From Helichrysum umbraculigerum (Eukaryota > Streptophyta > Magnoliopsida > Asterales > Asteraceae), in NCBI GenBank assembly GCA_949592205.1, contig CATIUR010000002.1:134242090-134306089 (forward strand): 64,000 nt of DNA. Reading direction: 5' to 3'. The notes beneath the pieces are model-generated. The model searched no databases. It saw only the letters and a list, made by a program, of their open reading frames with translations, and was not told where the DNA came from. Each line of letters begins with the position of its first letter. Position 1 is the first letter of the stretch. Shown here piece by piece: positions 30,101-40,727 of the stretch. The translations under genes were made by a program, and so were the position numbers.

Positions 30101-32029
30101 TCAAGGAAGAGGAGGGTCCTGATCCGGTAGTGACTCATGGAGAGTAGGAAGAGAGCTGCCTGCTGCCTGCTGGGTGACGGAGTGCTGTCCACTCAACGCC
30201 ATGCGGGATACTGACCCCGATGATGCGGCCTGCTGCTGCTCTGGATGTAGTGGATACAAATGGAAGTTCGAATCAAGGCCCATATCTCCTATGTCAGCTG
30301 ATCCGAGAGGGAAGTCACGCAGAGCCTGTGCCAAGTGAACCGGTGGCAAGTCTGATGATGGAACAGGGGTGGTGTCAAGTAACCCTGTCAATCCAGAACC
30401 TGTAGGTCCAGTAGTGAAGGCTGGCACATAGTCTGTATGCATCTGCTCATGTGTTTGATCCTCCTCGTGCTCATGTAATGGCTCCATCTGAATATCCAAA
30501 CCCTGCCCTGACTGCGGTGAATCTGTCTCTGAAGATGTATCTGTATCTGATGCAGCAGACTCGGCTGGTCGCGGACGGGTGACAACCCGTGAAGATGGCT
30601 GTAGGATAATCTGTGGATCATGCGGCTCACGTGTGGTGGTGGTGTGAACAGAGAATACCGGCTCAGGTGGTGGTATACATGAAGATTGGCGAGCCCTAGG
30701 TGGAATCCCTGTGGTGGTAGTAAGTGTGATAGCTGTAGTGGGGTGAGGTGATGTGATGGTAGGTATGGTGGTGGTGAATGGAGTCATGGTGAATGTATGG
30801 AGTGGTGATGTGGAGAAGTCGGGTGGTAGTGGACCGCAGATCCAAGTCGGTGGAGCTGGTGTAGGAAATCCAAACTCATGAGCTAGGTATGTATCCATAG
30901 TGTGTCTCTGCTGAAGCATGTGTAGCATACCATAGAAAAGCTCAGATGATGGTGGATCTCCCCAGTGAAACACTCTTGGTTGAGGAGCAGGTGTACTCTG
31001 AATCTCCACATCAGGAACTGACGTCTCTCCTGTCTCAGGTTCATGATGGACCTCATTCCTTTGCTCCCTATGCACCGTGCTATCATCAAACTCAATCCTA
31101 GCTCTCTTACTCTTCGGAGGTCTCATAGAAACTCCCGGAATCAGCGGACCATCTTTCCAGCGGATATCACCATTCAGATCTTTTTCCAATATCCAAACTT
31201 TTATCATGTAGTTCATATCATATGGCTGCGACTCCTTGCCCTCCATCTCAGTCAATCTGCTAATCACATCACTAGTCAAAAGCCCCATCTTTCTAACTAG
31301 CTTTGTAATGATAGCTCCCATGTAAACAGTCTCAGACTCAGAATAAGCAGACTCAGTGAGAAGACGATCAGCAACCAAATAGGCAACATTCACATGCTCA
31401 TTCTCAATGATACTCTTGATGATCAACAAGTCTTTCTGGCCAACAGCTCCTTTTGTCTTCCTTTTACCTCGAATACAACAAGCAAGAAGATTATGAAGCA
31501 CATTGTGATATCTATCCTGAAAAACTCGAGCTTTGACATTTGAATGAAACCGTCCTGATCCGTACTGAGACCAAATAGCTGTGTGATCTCTCTGTTTCGG
31601 ACTGCACTCTGAGTTGAGGAAGAACTTGGTGGTCACTTGATATTCACTATAAAGCTCTAAATGAACCGCAAAAGTGGCTAAGGACATGCTGTAACTCTTC
31701 CCCTGAAAGTTAAACTTGATCATCGAAGCATCGTCCAATTTAGATACTGATTTATCAAACTTGAAGGTAACCATGAATTCTGCCACAAGTTCTTGATAAA
31801 CTTTCTCTTTTAAGTCAAACAAACTAGTCCATGCCCGAAGATGTCGTTTTCCCACTTTAAATTCAATCAACTCCCTAAATCCTGTCGCTAACCCAATCTT
31901 AGCCAAATCCTCCCATACTACGTATCTGTTAACTCCTAATTCATGGGATAGCCATTTCCTATAAAGCTTCCTTTTTTCATCGTCTTTAATTGAGCCTTTA
32001 ATGTATGAAGGAAGTGAAGTCTTGGCCAT
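30101..32029 (-). CDS. Athila ORF-1-like protein in the env slot of Athila2, 642 aa
   Basis: This is an intact homologue of the Athila1 ORF at 18,475. The N-terminal 300 residues carry the same blocks: YRKWLSHELGVNRYVVWED, EFMVTFKF, FQGKSYSMSLATFAVHLELY, and NVAYLVADRL, resembling ATHILA ORF-1 (PF03078). A Thr/Pro-rich linker (TTTIPTITSPHPTTAITLT) and an acidic, Ser/Gln-rich C-terminus follow. It has no membrane segment, signal peptide or zinc finger. The ATG at 32,029 directly follows a splice acceptor TTCTTATTTCAG, so translation probably depends on splicing. Upstream lies the marker AAGCGCTTATTGGGAGG, which in autonomous Athila elements (from memory) marks the pol/env junction. Function unknown. 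Confidence 0.78.
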   Translation of the reverse strand: MAKTSLPSYIKGSIKDDEKRKLYRKWLSHELGVNRYVVWEDLAKIGLATGFRELIEFKVGKRHLRAWTSLFDLKEKVYQELVAEFMVTFKFDKSVSKLDDASMIKFNFQGKSYSMSLATFAVHLELYSEYQVTTKFFLNSECSPKQRDHTAIWSQYGSGRFHSNVKARVFQDRYHNVLHNLLACCIRGKRKTKGAVGQKDLLIIKSIIENEHVNVAYLVADRLLTESAYSESETVYMGAIITKLVRKMGLLTSDVISRLTEMEGKESQPYDMNYMIKVWILEKDLNGDIRWKDGPLIPGVSMRPPKSKRARIEFDDSTVHREQRNEVHHEPETGETSVPDVEIQSTPAPQPRVFHWGDPPSSELFYGMLHMLQQRHTMDTYLAHEFGFPTPAPPTWICGPLPPDFSTSPLHTFTMTPFTTTIPTITSPHPTTAITLTTTTGIPPRARQSSCIPPPEPVFSVHTTTTREPHDPQIILQPSSRVVTRPRPAESAASDTDTSSETDSPQSGQGLDIQMEPLHEHEEDQTHEQMHTDYVPAFTTGPTGSGLTGLLDTTPVPSSDLPPVHLAQALRDFPLGSADIGDMGLDSNFHLYPLHPEQQQAASSGSVSRMALSGQHSVTQQAAGSSLPTLHESLPDQDPPLP

Positions 32030-33259
32030 CTGAAATAAGAAAAAAACAAAACATCATAGTAGGTTATATTAAATCAATTACAAGCACACGGATTATATTA
32101 AACCCTAGAATTTTTGGAAAAAATTCGAAATGAGGGCTTTAAAAAGTGGATAATCCATAAACCTGTAATGACCAATAATAATCAAAATCTCACTTTTCAA
32201 CCATCTAAACAAACTTTGATTTATGTAAGAAGCTACCACGAACTATTTGCAACAAATTCCCAAGTGGACTTTATCAAATTAAAGTAACTCGAGAAATTGA
32301 GACTAGTTCCAATTTTCAACCAAATAAGCATCAAGCACCTAGAATTTTTACAATATGTAATATGCAAGTTTGTTCTAGGCCGTCTAATTACCTTAAAGTG
32401 GTGAAAGCAACTTACTTACACAAACTAGCAAACTAACATGGCATTTTAAAGTGAACGTTTTATGATTATGCCGAGCAAGTAAGCAATCACAATTCAAGTT
32501 GACTCATTATTGCCATTTTGCAATTTGACATTTGCTCTTTAAAATAGATATGGCAATTTTGGTGCAAACATCACTTTGGTTATAAAAGATGGTCATTTAA
32601 AGTCGCGATGAATTTGAGCCAAAAGTCACCATATTTACTTCTAAGTTCAAAGTCAAGCTACAAATCAAATTGTTTTAAATTGAAATGGTTACTTGAATGT
32701 CGGAACAAATCGTTGACTTATTAAGTTTTACTAACTTTATTTTACCAAAGTAGCGCCACTTGAAAAATCTTGATCCATTCGTTAATTCATTTTAAGTGCT
32801 TTCAAGAATCAAAGTAAGCTTATAACATTCAATTAAGCTCAAGCATCATTTTTCAGTAAAGATTTTGTTTCAAAATGTGATACTTAACAAAAAATCGTCT
32901 TTTAAGCTTACTTGAATTTTCAAAGTGCAACCATAATCATGTTTGATTAAGAACAAAGCAAATGCACAAGTTACTTATACTATTCTAAGCATATAACAAT
33001 CACTAGTAACTTCACATAAGCAATTTAATCATCACTTATCCAAATATGAACAATTAGGGCAAAATAACTAACTTTAAAAACTCAAACTCATAATTCTCCA
33101 TCAAATTCATGAAATGCAAGCTTCTACATCATCTAATATCACTACTAAGCAAGAATCAAAGCTCAAATTCGCAACTTTAACTAGCAATAATCACCAAGTA
33201 GTTTGAAACCCTAGGTTTTTAAAGTTAGAGAATTTTGAGAGTTAGGGCTTGAATCTTAC
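32030..33259 (-). other. Leader intron of Athila2 ORF2
   Basis: On the minus strand the donor is AAG|GTAAGATT at 33,259 and the acceptor TTATTTCAG ends at 32,030, 1,230 bases apart. The intron is AT-rich with no ORF. Its edges correspond to those of the Athila1 intron. Confidence 0.7.
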
Positions 33260-33876
33260 CTTAATCTTGATGCAAATGAGTTAGTAACTACATAATCACG
33301 AAATGGAGCAAGGTTTTGAGCTTGATTTGGTTAACAATGGTGGAAAATTGAATTTTTGAGGGTGTTTGTGGTTGGGCCGGCGCAAGAGGGAAGAAGAGAG
33401 AGGGGAGAGAATTTTGAATTTTTGATTTTTTTGTTATTATCTTAAACCCAAAATGTTTAAATACCCCACCTTTCTTCTTTTCTTTTTTTCTTTTAATTAC
33501 TTATGTTTTAAATTATTTTGGATAAACAATTTTAAAAAATTAAGCTAATTAGTTTTAGCAAAAATTTTAAAATTCTGCGCAGTACTGTGAGCGGACAAAA
33601 AGTTGTTTTATTTAAAACGCGGAAGATAATGCTAAAAACAAAGTGAACTTATTTTTGGTCTAAAAATTTTAAGTTCTTGAAATCTTAACAATTTAAAAAA
33701 ATTTAAAGTTCATAAAAATTTTAAATTTTAGAAACTGCGCAGATTTCGCGAAAACCAAAGTTTTTAGAAGCTTTTGTATTTTTAAGGAAACTAACTAATT
33801 TAAAACTTTATTAAATTGGGTTGCCTCCCAATAAGCGCTTGGTTTAAAGTCTTTAGCCTGACTTTCCAAAACAGTT
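33260..33876 (-). other. Athila2 spacer between the two ORFs, with the GGGAGGCAACCC marker
   Basis: This non-coding stretch holds AAGCGCTTATTGGGAGGCAA (about 33,823-33,842, minus strand), a sequence common in Athila elements. In full-length relatives the pol gene would precede this marker; here the 483-aa ORF does. Confidence 0.6.
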
Positions 33877-35328
33877 TTAATTAATCAAGATCAAATGCTT
33901 AAAAGCATTCGGTGCTCTTGGATGCAGTCGAATATGGCGAGGAATGAATTTAATCATAAGGGTTTTAATGACAGAGTCGACTAGATCTGCAGGATTTAGA
34001 AAAAATATTTCGAATTCACTGAGAAACTTACGTTCCTTTTTGCCTAAGTCTAGAAGATTGCCAATAAACTTATAAAATTCTTTCCTAACTTTCTTCGGAC
34101 TTGAAATTCCTACTCGTGTCCCTTTGTCTATATGATTAAGGTCGTGGAGAAGTTTATCTAGAGTATTCTGAAATTTCCGTTCTTCCTCTGAATCAGGATC
34201 TCCGGTCGTAGTGTGAACTGCTTCGGTGACATCCATCATCAACGATCTTTGAGACAAAGTGAAAGGATATTTAGACTGATCGAAAAGTAAAGTGAGTTCA
34301 ACGTGAATATTCTTTCTTTTAGCGAAGAAAGTGGCTTCTCTCTTATCGTCAGCAGCTCCAGGAAATATCTCTAACAACGTTTTGATCATATAGGTGGCAG
34401 GGTCAACGAAGAAAGGAATTTTTCCAGAAATGTTTAGAGGGATTGCGGGATCTTTTGAGATCCAGAACTCAAGCTCATATATCATAGCCGCAACATAACG
34501 ATCAATCAGGGTTTGTGACTCCGAGTGATAATTAGTGCTAGCGAATAGGTCCATTAGTAGGTCTATTATGGATATAAGCTTTCGTTCTTCCACCCTATAT
34601 CGTGTGAAGATACCATCTTCCTTTTGGTTTGGAAGACAGTAGAGAGTACTGATCTGATTATCAATCCTACTGATGACTACTCTCTGTTCGACTGAGAAAG
34701 GAAAGTCTGATGTTTTGAGATGTCTGACAAATGCCTTACAAACAGTTAACCTCCTGTCAGGATCAAGAGAGTACCCAACATAGCGGACTTCTTCATTAGT
34801 CTGGTCAAGTATATCTCTATCAATGACACGGTATATGGTGTACGCAGGCTCTGGTACGAGGTTTATAAAAATTGGTGATTTTGGAGGATATTCATAAGCG
34901 TCTTCATTCCTTATGGGGATGCGTTCTTCAGCGGGTGGAAAACGGAAGGTTTGAAGATTCTCAGAAGTTCCAGCAAAATCAGGGAATTGCGAGAAATTTT
35001 CTAAGGGAAATGAGATCTCAGGTTCAGGTATGACCTGATAGCTCGGAATGCTAGAAACAGAAGTTGAAATCTTCTGCTGAGATTCATTGGGTCCTAAGTC
35101 AAGATCTAAGAATTGCCCTATGGTTCTAGAATCGTCATCTGGACTAGCGGAGATTTCTTCGGATGTAGTTGAAGATGAAGAGTAGAATTTGGATTCAAAC
35201 TCTTGTTCTAGGCAGTCGAAGAACTCAGCGTCGTCCATGGCCGTCATTTCTTCGGTCGTCTTGTGGGCGATAGGAGAAACGGGGCTTGAAGGCGGCGAAT
35301 CGTAGAAAGATATTTTTGAATTTTTCAT
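33877..35328 (-). CDS. Unrecognised 483-aa protein in the gag slot of Athila2
   Basis: The intact ORF starts about 125 bases after the primer site, where gag should be. The N-terminal 150 residues are Ser/Asp/Glu-rich and probably disordered (SPPSSPVSPIAHKTTEE). Residues about 160-480 look folded and helix-rich, with repeated aromatic/acidic patterns and a basic, Lys-rich patch (SSPKKVRKEFYKFIGN). The C-terminus holds FLSEFEIFFLNPADLVDS, which is conserved in the Athila1 fragment at 16,751. There is no CCHC zinc knuckle, protease or polymerase motif. It may be a strongly diverged gag capsid that lost its nucleocapsid, or a new accessory protein. I do not recognise it. Confidence 0.72.
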   Translation of the reverse strand: MKNSKISFYDSPPSSPVSPIAHKTTEEMTAMDDAEFFDCLEQEFESKFYSSSSTTSEEISASPDDDSRTIGQFLDLDLGPNESQQKISTSVSSIPSYQVIPEPEISFPLENFSQFPDFAGTSENLQTFRFPPAEERIPIRNEDAYEYPPKSPIFINLVPEPAYTIYRVIDRDILDQTNEEVRYVGYSLDPDRRLTVCKAFVRHLKTSDFPFSVEQRVVISRIDNQISTLYCLPNQKEDGIFTRYRVEERKLISIIDLLMDLFASTNYHSESQTLIDRYVAAMIYELEFWISKDPAIPLNISGKIPFFVDPATYMIKTLLEIFPGAADDKREATFFAKRKNIHVELTLLFDQSKYPFTLSQRSLMMDVTEAVHTTTGDPDSEEERKFQNTLDKLLHDLNHIDKGTRVGISSPKKVRKEFYKFIGNLLDLGKKERKFLSEFEIFFLNPADLVDSVIKTLMIKFIPRHIRLHPRAPNAFKHLILIN

Positions 35329-35454
35329 TTTTTATTACTAAATTATTCTAAGGCAGGTAAGTAACTTTCGGATAAGTCCAAGTGAACCTAAACGAAAAGG
35401 ATCTCCTAACAGCTAGTTTATCTAAGGCGGCTTCAGAATCGTAACGCTCTACGA

Positions 35455-35472
35455 TCCCCGGCAGCGGCGCCA
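35455..35472 (-). other. Athila2 primer binding site (tRNA-Asp type)
   Basis: The minus strand reads TGGCGCCGCTGCCGGGGA a few bases inside the 5' LTR. This matches the Athila primer site (TGGCGCCGTTGCCGGGGA from memory, assigned to tRNA-Asp), apart from one base. Confidence 0.9.
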
Positions 35473-36345
35473 AAAACTTGACGTCGCCCGATAAGTCAGG
35501 TTCGTTTTAGTTCACGCGAGTGAACCTGTCCTCGTCGTCAAAGGACTCGTCCGGACAAATCAGGCGGGCGTCGTGGGTAAGTTTTAAAATTTATAATATG
35601 CGGGGCTCAACTTATAGGTACTACCTACTACACTGGGTGAGTAAGCAGCAAGTATAACTCGAGGTCGTTCTTTAATCGGAGCGAATTGAAACAAAGCTTA
35701 GGCCAAAGATAAGGTTTACTATTAGGATGGGTTGTGTAGATAGGTAGATTTTGTTTGTTTGGTTTTCTAGTAAATTAATTGACTAAATGCAGAAAAGTAA
35801 AATAGAGATGAGAATCGGTAATTAGCTAGATAGATAGAGAATGCGGCTGTTGAAGTTTCAATAATCAGTTGTTGGGATGATGTTCATTATATAGGTAATT
35901 AGGGACTTGATTAATTAACAGACAGATGCACTACAGGTGTAAACGCAAGGACCCTACTTGTTTCGGTCAGACCTACATAAGTATGTCACTGAGTACCTAC
36001 GTTATCGTGATTCTGATCAGAACAGACTATCCGACCCCCCACACATGTCTTTGTAGAGACAGCGACCCTTGAAGGGTGCAGGAATAAGGTGACAGGCTGC
36101 CCATTGGGTTATTCCGACCTTTCTTAACACCTAACTACAACTGCTATTTATTTAACCATGTACTAATTATAAACCTATTATTTCAAACTATCAGTTTTGT
36201 AGAGTCTAGGGGTTTTAAGAATCTTGAACCACTGCTGGGCTTGACTTTCATCTCTAGACTCATGCCTTAGGTTTTATAAGATTAATTACTTCTGTCATGA
36301 TCTAGAACTCTCCTTTGCGATCAGTCATTCGTCCCTAGACATAAT

Positions 36346-36756
36346 TAACGGTGTACAGTGCACTTTTCCACAGCGGTTGCTAACCCTGAGTACTATTACG
36401 GTGTACGGTACTGTCACCATTTTCCACAATGCCGTATAATCGGGGAACAGTCTACCGTGTACTCCAACAGTCCCATGGTTCAACCAATTCTAGATACTAT
36501 TACAGTGTACAATGCTTACAGCATTTCCACGGCTTTATAACTAGAACTGATCTTACCGCGTATAACTATTTTTCCACAGATTAACCAATTCTAACTATAG
36601 ACACGGTGTACTTTAGTTACTGTATTTCCACAGTGTTTTCGTAACCAGAAGTAGGCCTACGGTGTACTCGGCATTTCCACAGCTTTATGATGTCTAGACC
36701 ATATTCTAGGGTTTCTAGGTAGTCCACAGTGATGGTACCAACGGCTTTTCTCAGGC
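36346..36756. repeat. Degenerate ACGGTGTAC / TTTCCACAG repeats in the Athila2 5' LTR
   Basis: This is the same array as at 26,160-26,570. Confidence 0.75.
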
Positions 36757-37428
36757 TTCCACGGTTGTACTCCACCAGTGGTGTTTCCATCGCTATACCT
36801 AATACTTTAGCCGAATTACAGTAACAGACACGGCTTCGTACGATAACACAGATAACAAACTACCGTATCTAGAGGTGATCAGTTTCTAAACCTAAGTAGC
36901 AGTCACGCGAAGGACTGGAAAGGGTGATCCATAACTAAGTCTAGATGCATGATAAGTTTGAACATAATAAAGTTTAATAATTCCCAATCACATATTTTAA
37001 ATAAAGATTAATTTAACATCATCCCTACGTCTAATTATCTACATTTCAACAACCGCAATAATACACTACTCAGTAATCATGGCAATACATATAGCACACA
37101 TCATACAAATAAGCAGAAATAATTCAGACATAATATAAGTATGAGAGGATAGATATCACCAGAAATTCGAGCAGAGTAATATTGAGAAATGCGTAGTTTT
37201 GCACCAAGAATGCTTTTACACCGTGATTACAACGCCTTGCTTTTCTCTTCTCTACCTCTAACTAACTAACTATCTACTTCTCTCTAGAGAGAGAAAGCTC
37301 TAGAGAGAGAAACCAAAACTACAAGCTAAAAATAAAAACAACAAAATAAAATAAAAGAGAAGTGTGAAAATGAGAAGAGAATTGGATGAATGATGAATGA
37401 AGTGTGTTGAAATGAGGAGGTGAAGGTT

Positions 37429-37439
37429 GGTATTTATAG
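37429..37439 (-). promoter_or_regulatory. TATA box, Athila2 5' LTR (probable element promoter)
   Basis: CTATAAATACC on the minus strand is followed by a CTCTCTAGAGA-rich leader. This is the likely start region of the genomic RNA. Confidence 0.68.
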
Positions 37440-37542
37440 ATTTGTCTCAACCATATTCCTCAACCGTATTTCCACCTCCAAAATCTCAGCCGTATTTCCC
37501 TCCCGTATCAAGATTGCACCTTGGATGACCAAAACACACGAT

Positions 37543-37729
37543 ACGGTTGAGTTTGGCCGTATACGGGAGAGATTGGCCGTATCGGGGGAGGGACAAGGCC
37601 GGATACGGGGGAATTTGCCCGTATACGGCTGGGACAAGGCCGTATACGCCCAAGATTGGCCGTATACGGTCAAGCCTTGGCCGTATACGGCTGGGTTTGG
37701 CCGTATTCACCTTGTCTCTCCCGTATCGC
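37543..37729. repeat. GGCCGTATACGG palindrome cluster in the Athila2 5' LTR
   Basis: Identical in layout to 27,357-27,543, about 100-290 bases upstream of the TATA box. Confidence 0.9.
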
Positions 37730-38092
37730 GGTCCGTCGGTTGCTTGTGATCTTCGTTTGGGCGTATCTTCTTCATCGTGCGTCCGTTTTCAACGTTCTTT
37801 ATATCCACGCGACCGTCAACTCCTAACGAACATAATGACATAAGTTAGAGGTCATAATTCTTAGTTTTGCTCAAAAAGTGTTGGAACGTGTGAACTAAAG
37901 ATTCGTTGACCGTTTATGCTCCTTTTTTCACGTTTTTCGTAACATTTTCAATGGTTTTATAAATATCGCTTCCGTTTTGACTTAGTTAACAAAATATCAT
38001 AATATTTGACATTATTGGTGTGGTTTTGCTAACTTTGAGTCTAAAATGCGGGAAATAACATAAGTAAAAACATGACTTTTTACGTGTTATCA

Positions 38093-38097
38093 CATCC
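38093..38097 (+). repeat. Target-site duplication CATCC, right copy
   Basis: Partner of 25,288-25,292. Confidence 0.93.
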
Positions 38098-38157
38098 ACT
38101 CTAGGTGAGCAAACCTGGGTGCTCTCCGTGGAGACTCAATAGACTCGTCCGCCGGTG

Positions 38158-38436
38158 CTAACGGACCAGTAGGAAGATCTCGGACACACATCCTCGGTGT
38201 CCTCCTAGACACAGGCCTGCAAAAGTCTCAGCGGCCTGATGGTGAATACCTGTAGTAGTAGGGGTAGCCTCATGTGCTGTCGGGGGTGGCGCAATGTAAG
38301 CGTCACTAGTGTCATCCGACATATCTCTCAAATGAACAGATGACTCATCCTCTACAGTGATCGCGGGACCCTCAAAAGTCGCCTCGGTCGGCTCTTCATC
38401 CGAAGCATAAACATGGTAAAGTGATTGACTAGACAT
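38158..38436 (-). pseudogene. Leader ORF of gypsy2, frameshifted and split by Athila2
   Basis: The frame starts MSSQSLYHVYASDEEPTE, is acidic like the chromovirus leader ORF, and hits a stop at 38,158. A different frame is open from about 38,210 down to the Athila2 insertion and continues beyond it at 25,290, so a one-base indel has probably broken the gene and the Athila2 insertion then split it. Function unknown. Confidence 0.55.
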
Positions 38437-38592
38437 ACTGTGACAAGGGAAATTGTGTGTGGCGTGTCAGTCGTATGTTAGATGTATGCAAACGTATGTA
38501 TGTATGAATGCATGAATGTTCTAGCCAAGGCTATAGTCTAGGTCTCTAAGGTTTTCAGTCACCTAAAGACTTCTAGTTCGCTATAACCAATG

Positions 38593-38604
38593 GCTCTGAT
38601 ACCA
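38593..38604 (-). other. gypsy2 primer binding site for tRNA-Met
   Basis: TGGTATCAGAGC on the minus strand, four bases from the LTR. Confidence 0.93.
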
Positions 38605-40496
38605 AGTCTGTCACACCCCCAAAATACATAATTGTGTTTATTTAATGTTTAACGAAAGCAAGTTATAATTAGCGGAAGCATCTTGTGTAAACAGTTTAAC
38701 AGCGGGGGTGCTGACGTTACAATTGTGCATTCACTGTATCAGAGCATATGATCATACAGAACATAATATATTAAGGATGCCAGTTTAAACAGTTGTTACA
38801 AAAGTAGTACGACTATGTAAGTCGTACAGTGATAATAGAGTTTATAACATTTAAGTTTTACAATACATATGTTAAGATAAGATTTCATGAGTATAACTGC
38901 AATGTCTGCAGTAATACAGAGGAAATCCTCAAAAGCTGTCCCAAAATATATGGCATCCTAAGTAGTCCAGGGTTGTCCATCCTGAATGCATGCGATTCTT
39001 ACTTACGTAGCTAATTTCCTGTAAAACATAGAAAGAAAGTCGTCAACAAATATGTTGAGTGAATTCACAGGTTTTGTATAAATGTAAGGTATGTTAAACC
39101 ATTTATGTTTAGATTATTGAATTGTTATTCAATAAATAAATGTTTGCAGGTTTTGCAATTTATAAGATTGTAGGGATAGTTACCCTAAAATATAGTTTTA
39201 TGTGGGTTGTTACCCAAAATGTATATCTGGTGGTTTACCATCATATAAATATAACCAGTAAGTATGCCGGTATAAAACAATTGTAGGATAAGTTCATCCT
39301 AAATAGTAAGTGGGAATGCTTAGACTATAATCCCCTGAAAGATGAGCTAAACCTCGCAGGTTAAAGTAACGTGACCTAACCCTATAACCAAACCACAACT
39401 AAAACTTATGTTTCTTGCCTGAAGGACAGTTAAGTATACGCTCCATCCATAGGAGGGTCGTCACGGCAATAGTACTATTCGTATACTCAGTGGCTAGAGT
39501 CACCTAGCTAATGGTTATAGTCTGCATGACATAAGGTCTTTCATGCACACATCTCAAGTCTGGTCCGTACTAGGATTTGTTGTCTAATTCCCAAAGCAGT
39601 TGTGAAATAATATTTCATATCAAACAGTTGTATAGAGCAGATAAAGCATTTATATAATTTGCTGCATGTGTTTAACATGCAGTTTCTATGTTTCCTCCCC
39701 TATGTTTAAAAGCATAAAACATTTGCAAAGTAGGGGTTGTGAACTCATAGTGATTTGCTCGGTATGAAAGCTAGCAGCCAAACAGATAATTGCCCAAGGT
39801 TTGTTAACCTAAATACAATAAATGTATTAACATAAGTACGTGTGATTTGAATGTTTTTCCAATATCATTGTATGTGCATATATTTGTTCTATATATATGT
39901 ATACTCACGTAATATACTTGTTGTATATTATTAGGTTATACTTTTGTTAAGCGTGAAATTCATTGTGTATATATATATTTGTGAATATATATTCTTAAGT
40001 GTCGTATGTATATATGTTTAATCAGTACATTGTTTACGTATATCAAAATATATATCAGTTTTCATTTGTATAAGAACGCATATAATCGCGAATATAATTC
40101 GAATGTCGTTTATGTCTATATATAACATCTGTCCTCGTATATATTTACATATTGTAATACGTCGTTTCGTATTTAAAAAGGTTACAAGTTTTATTTGTTA
40201 TAAAACTCATTAATATATTTATTCCGTTTATAAAATAAATATCATTTGTTTTTAATATCGTCACGTTTGTTTAATAAGTTTTAAATATCCCGATAGTGTA
40301 ATCGTATTCAATTCGTATAATTTATAAAGCCCGTATATATATATTTATATATATATGTTATTCGTTCGTACGAGTTTAATTGGTTCAAAGTCTGTATCCA
40401 ATAGTTTGTCCCGTTTATTATGTCTCGGTAATGTCTCGTATAAATGAAATCGTTAACGGATTTAAAAGTCAAAGTCAAGTGTTGACCCAGTATGTG

Positions 40497-40727
40497 AATC
40501 CGCCGGATTCTATCTAGTTTTTATGTGTTATGCACCTAGTTTTACCATTATGCACCTAGTTTTACCATTATGCACCTAGTTTATATGGTGATCCGCCGGG
40601 TCCTTTTACCCAGCCGCCGGATCGGGTCAAAATGAGGGGAATCCGCCGGATTCACCACGAATCCGCCGGATTCGTTTGGTTTTCAGCAGAGGATCCGCCA
40701 GATTCTAAGGAGATCCGCTGGATCCAA
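40497..40727. repeat. GAATCCGCCGGATTC palindrome cluster in the gypsy2 LTR
   Basis: Three perfect copies of the 15-base palindrome (near 40,497, 40,640 and 40,661) and several variants (GATCCGCCGGGTCC, GATCCGCTGGATCC) lie just downstream, in minus sense, of a TATATA at about 40,762. Confidence 0.88.
40529..40581 (+). repeat. 20-bp tandem repeat TATGCACCTAGTTTTACCAT
   Basis: Copies start at 40,529, 40,549 and 40,569 (last one partial), inside the palindrome cluster. Confidence 0.9.

Larger units (their letters stand above)
25293..38092 (-). mobile_element. Athila2: complete non-autonomous Athila element, 12.8 kb, no pol
   Basis: Two LTRs of 2,614 bp, a tRNA-Asp-type primer site, a purine tract and a CATCC duplication show a complete insertion. 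By eye the LTRs differ at seven places (25706, 25711, 26158, 26464, 26731, 26991, 27267 against partners 10,186 bases further on). With the same borrowed rate as above that is of the order of 100,000 years. Between the LTRs are only two long minus-strand ORFs, 483 and 642 aa. No DTG protease, YVDD-type, RNase H or integrase motif is found in any frame. The element must be mobilised by enzymes from a related autonomous Athila. Confidence 0.93.
35479..38092 (-). repeat. Athila2 5' LTR (right copy)
   Basis: It has the same length and ends as 25,293-27,906. Transcription should start in this copy. Internal small ORFs duplicate those of the other LTR and are not genes. Confidence 0.95.
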
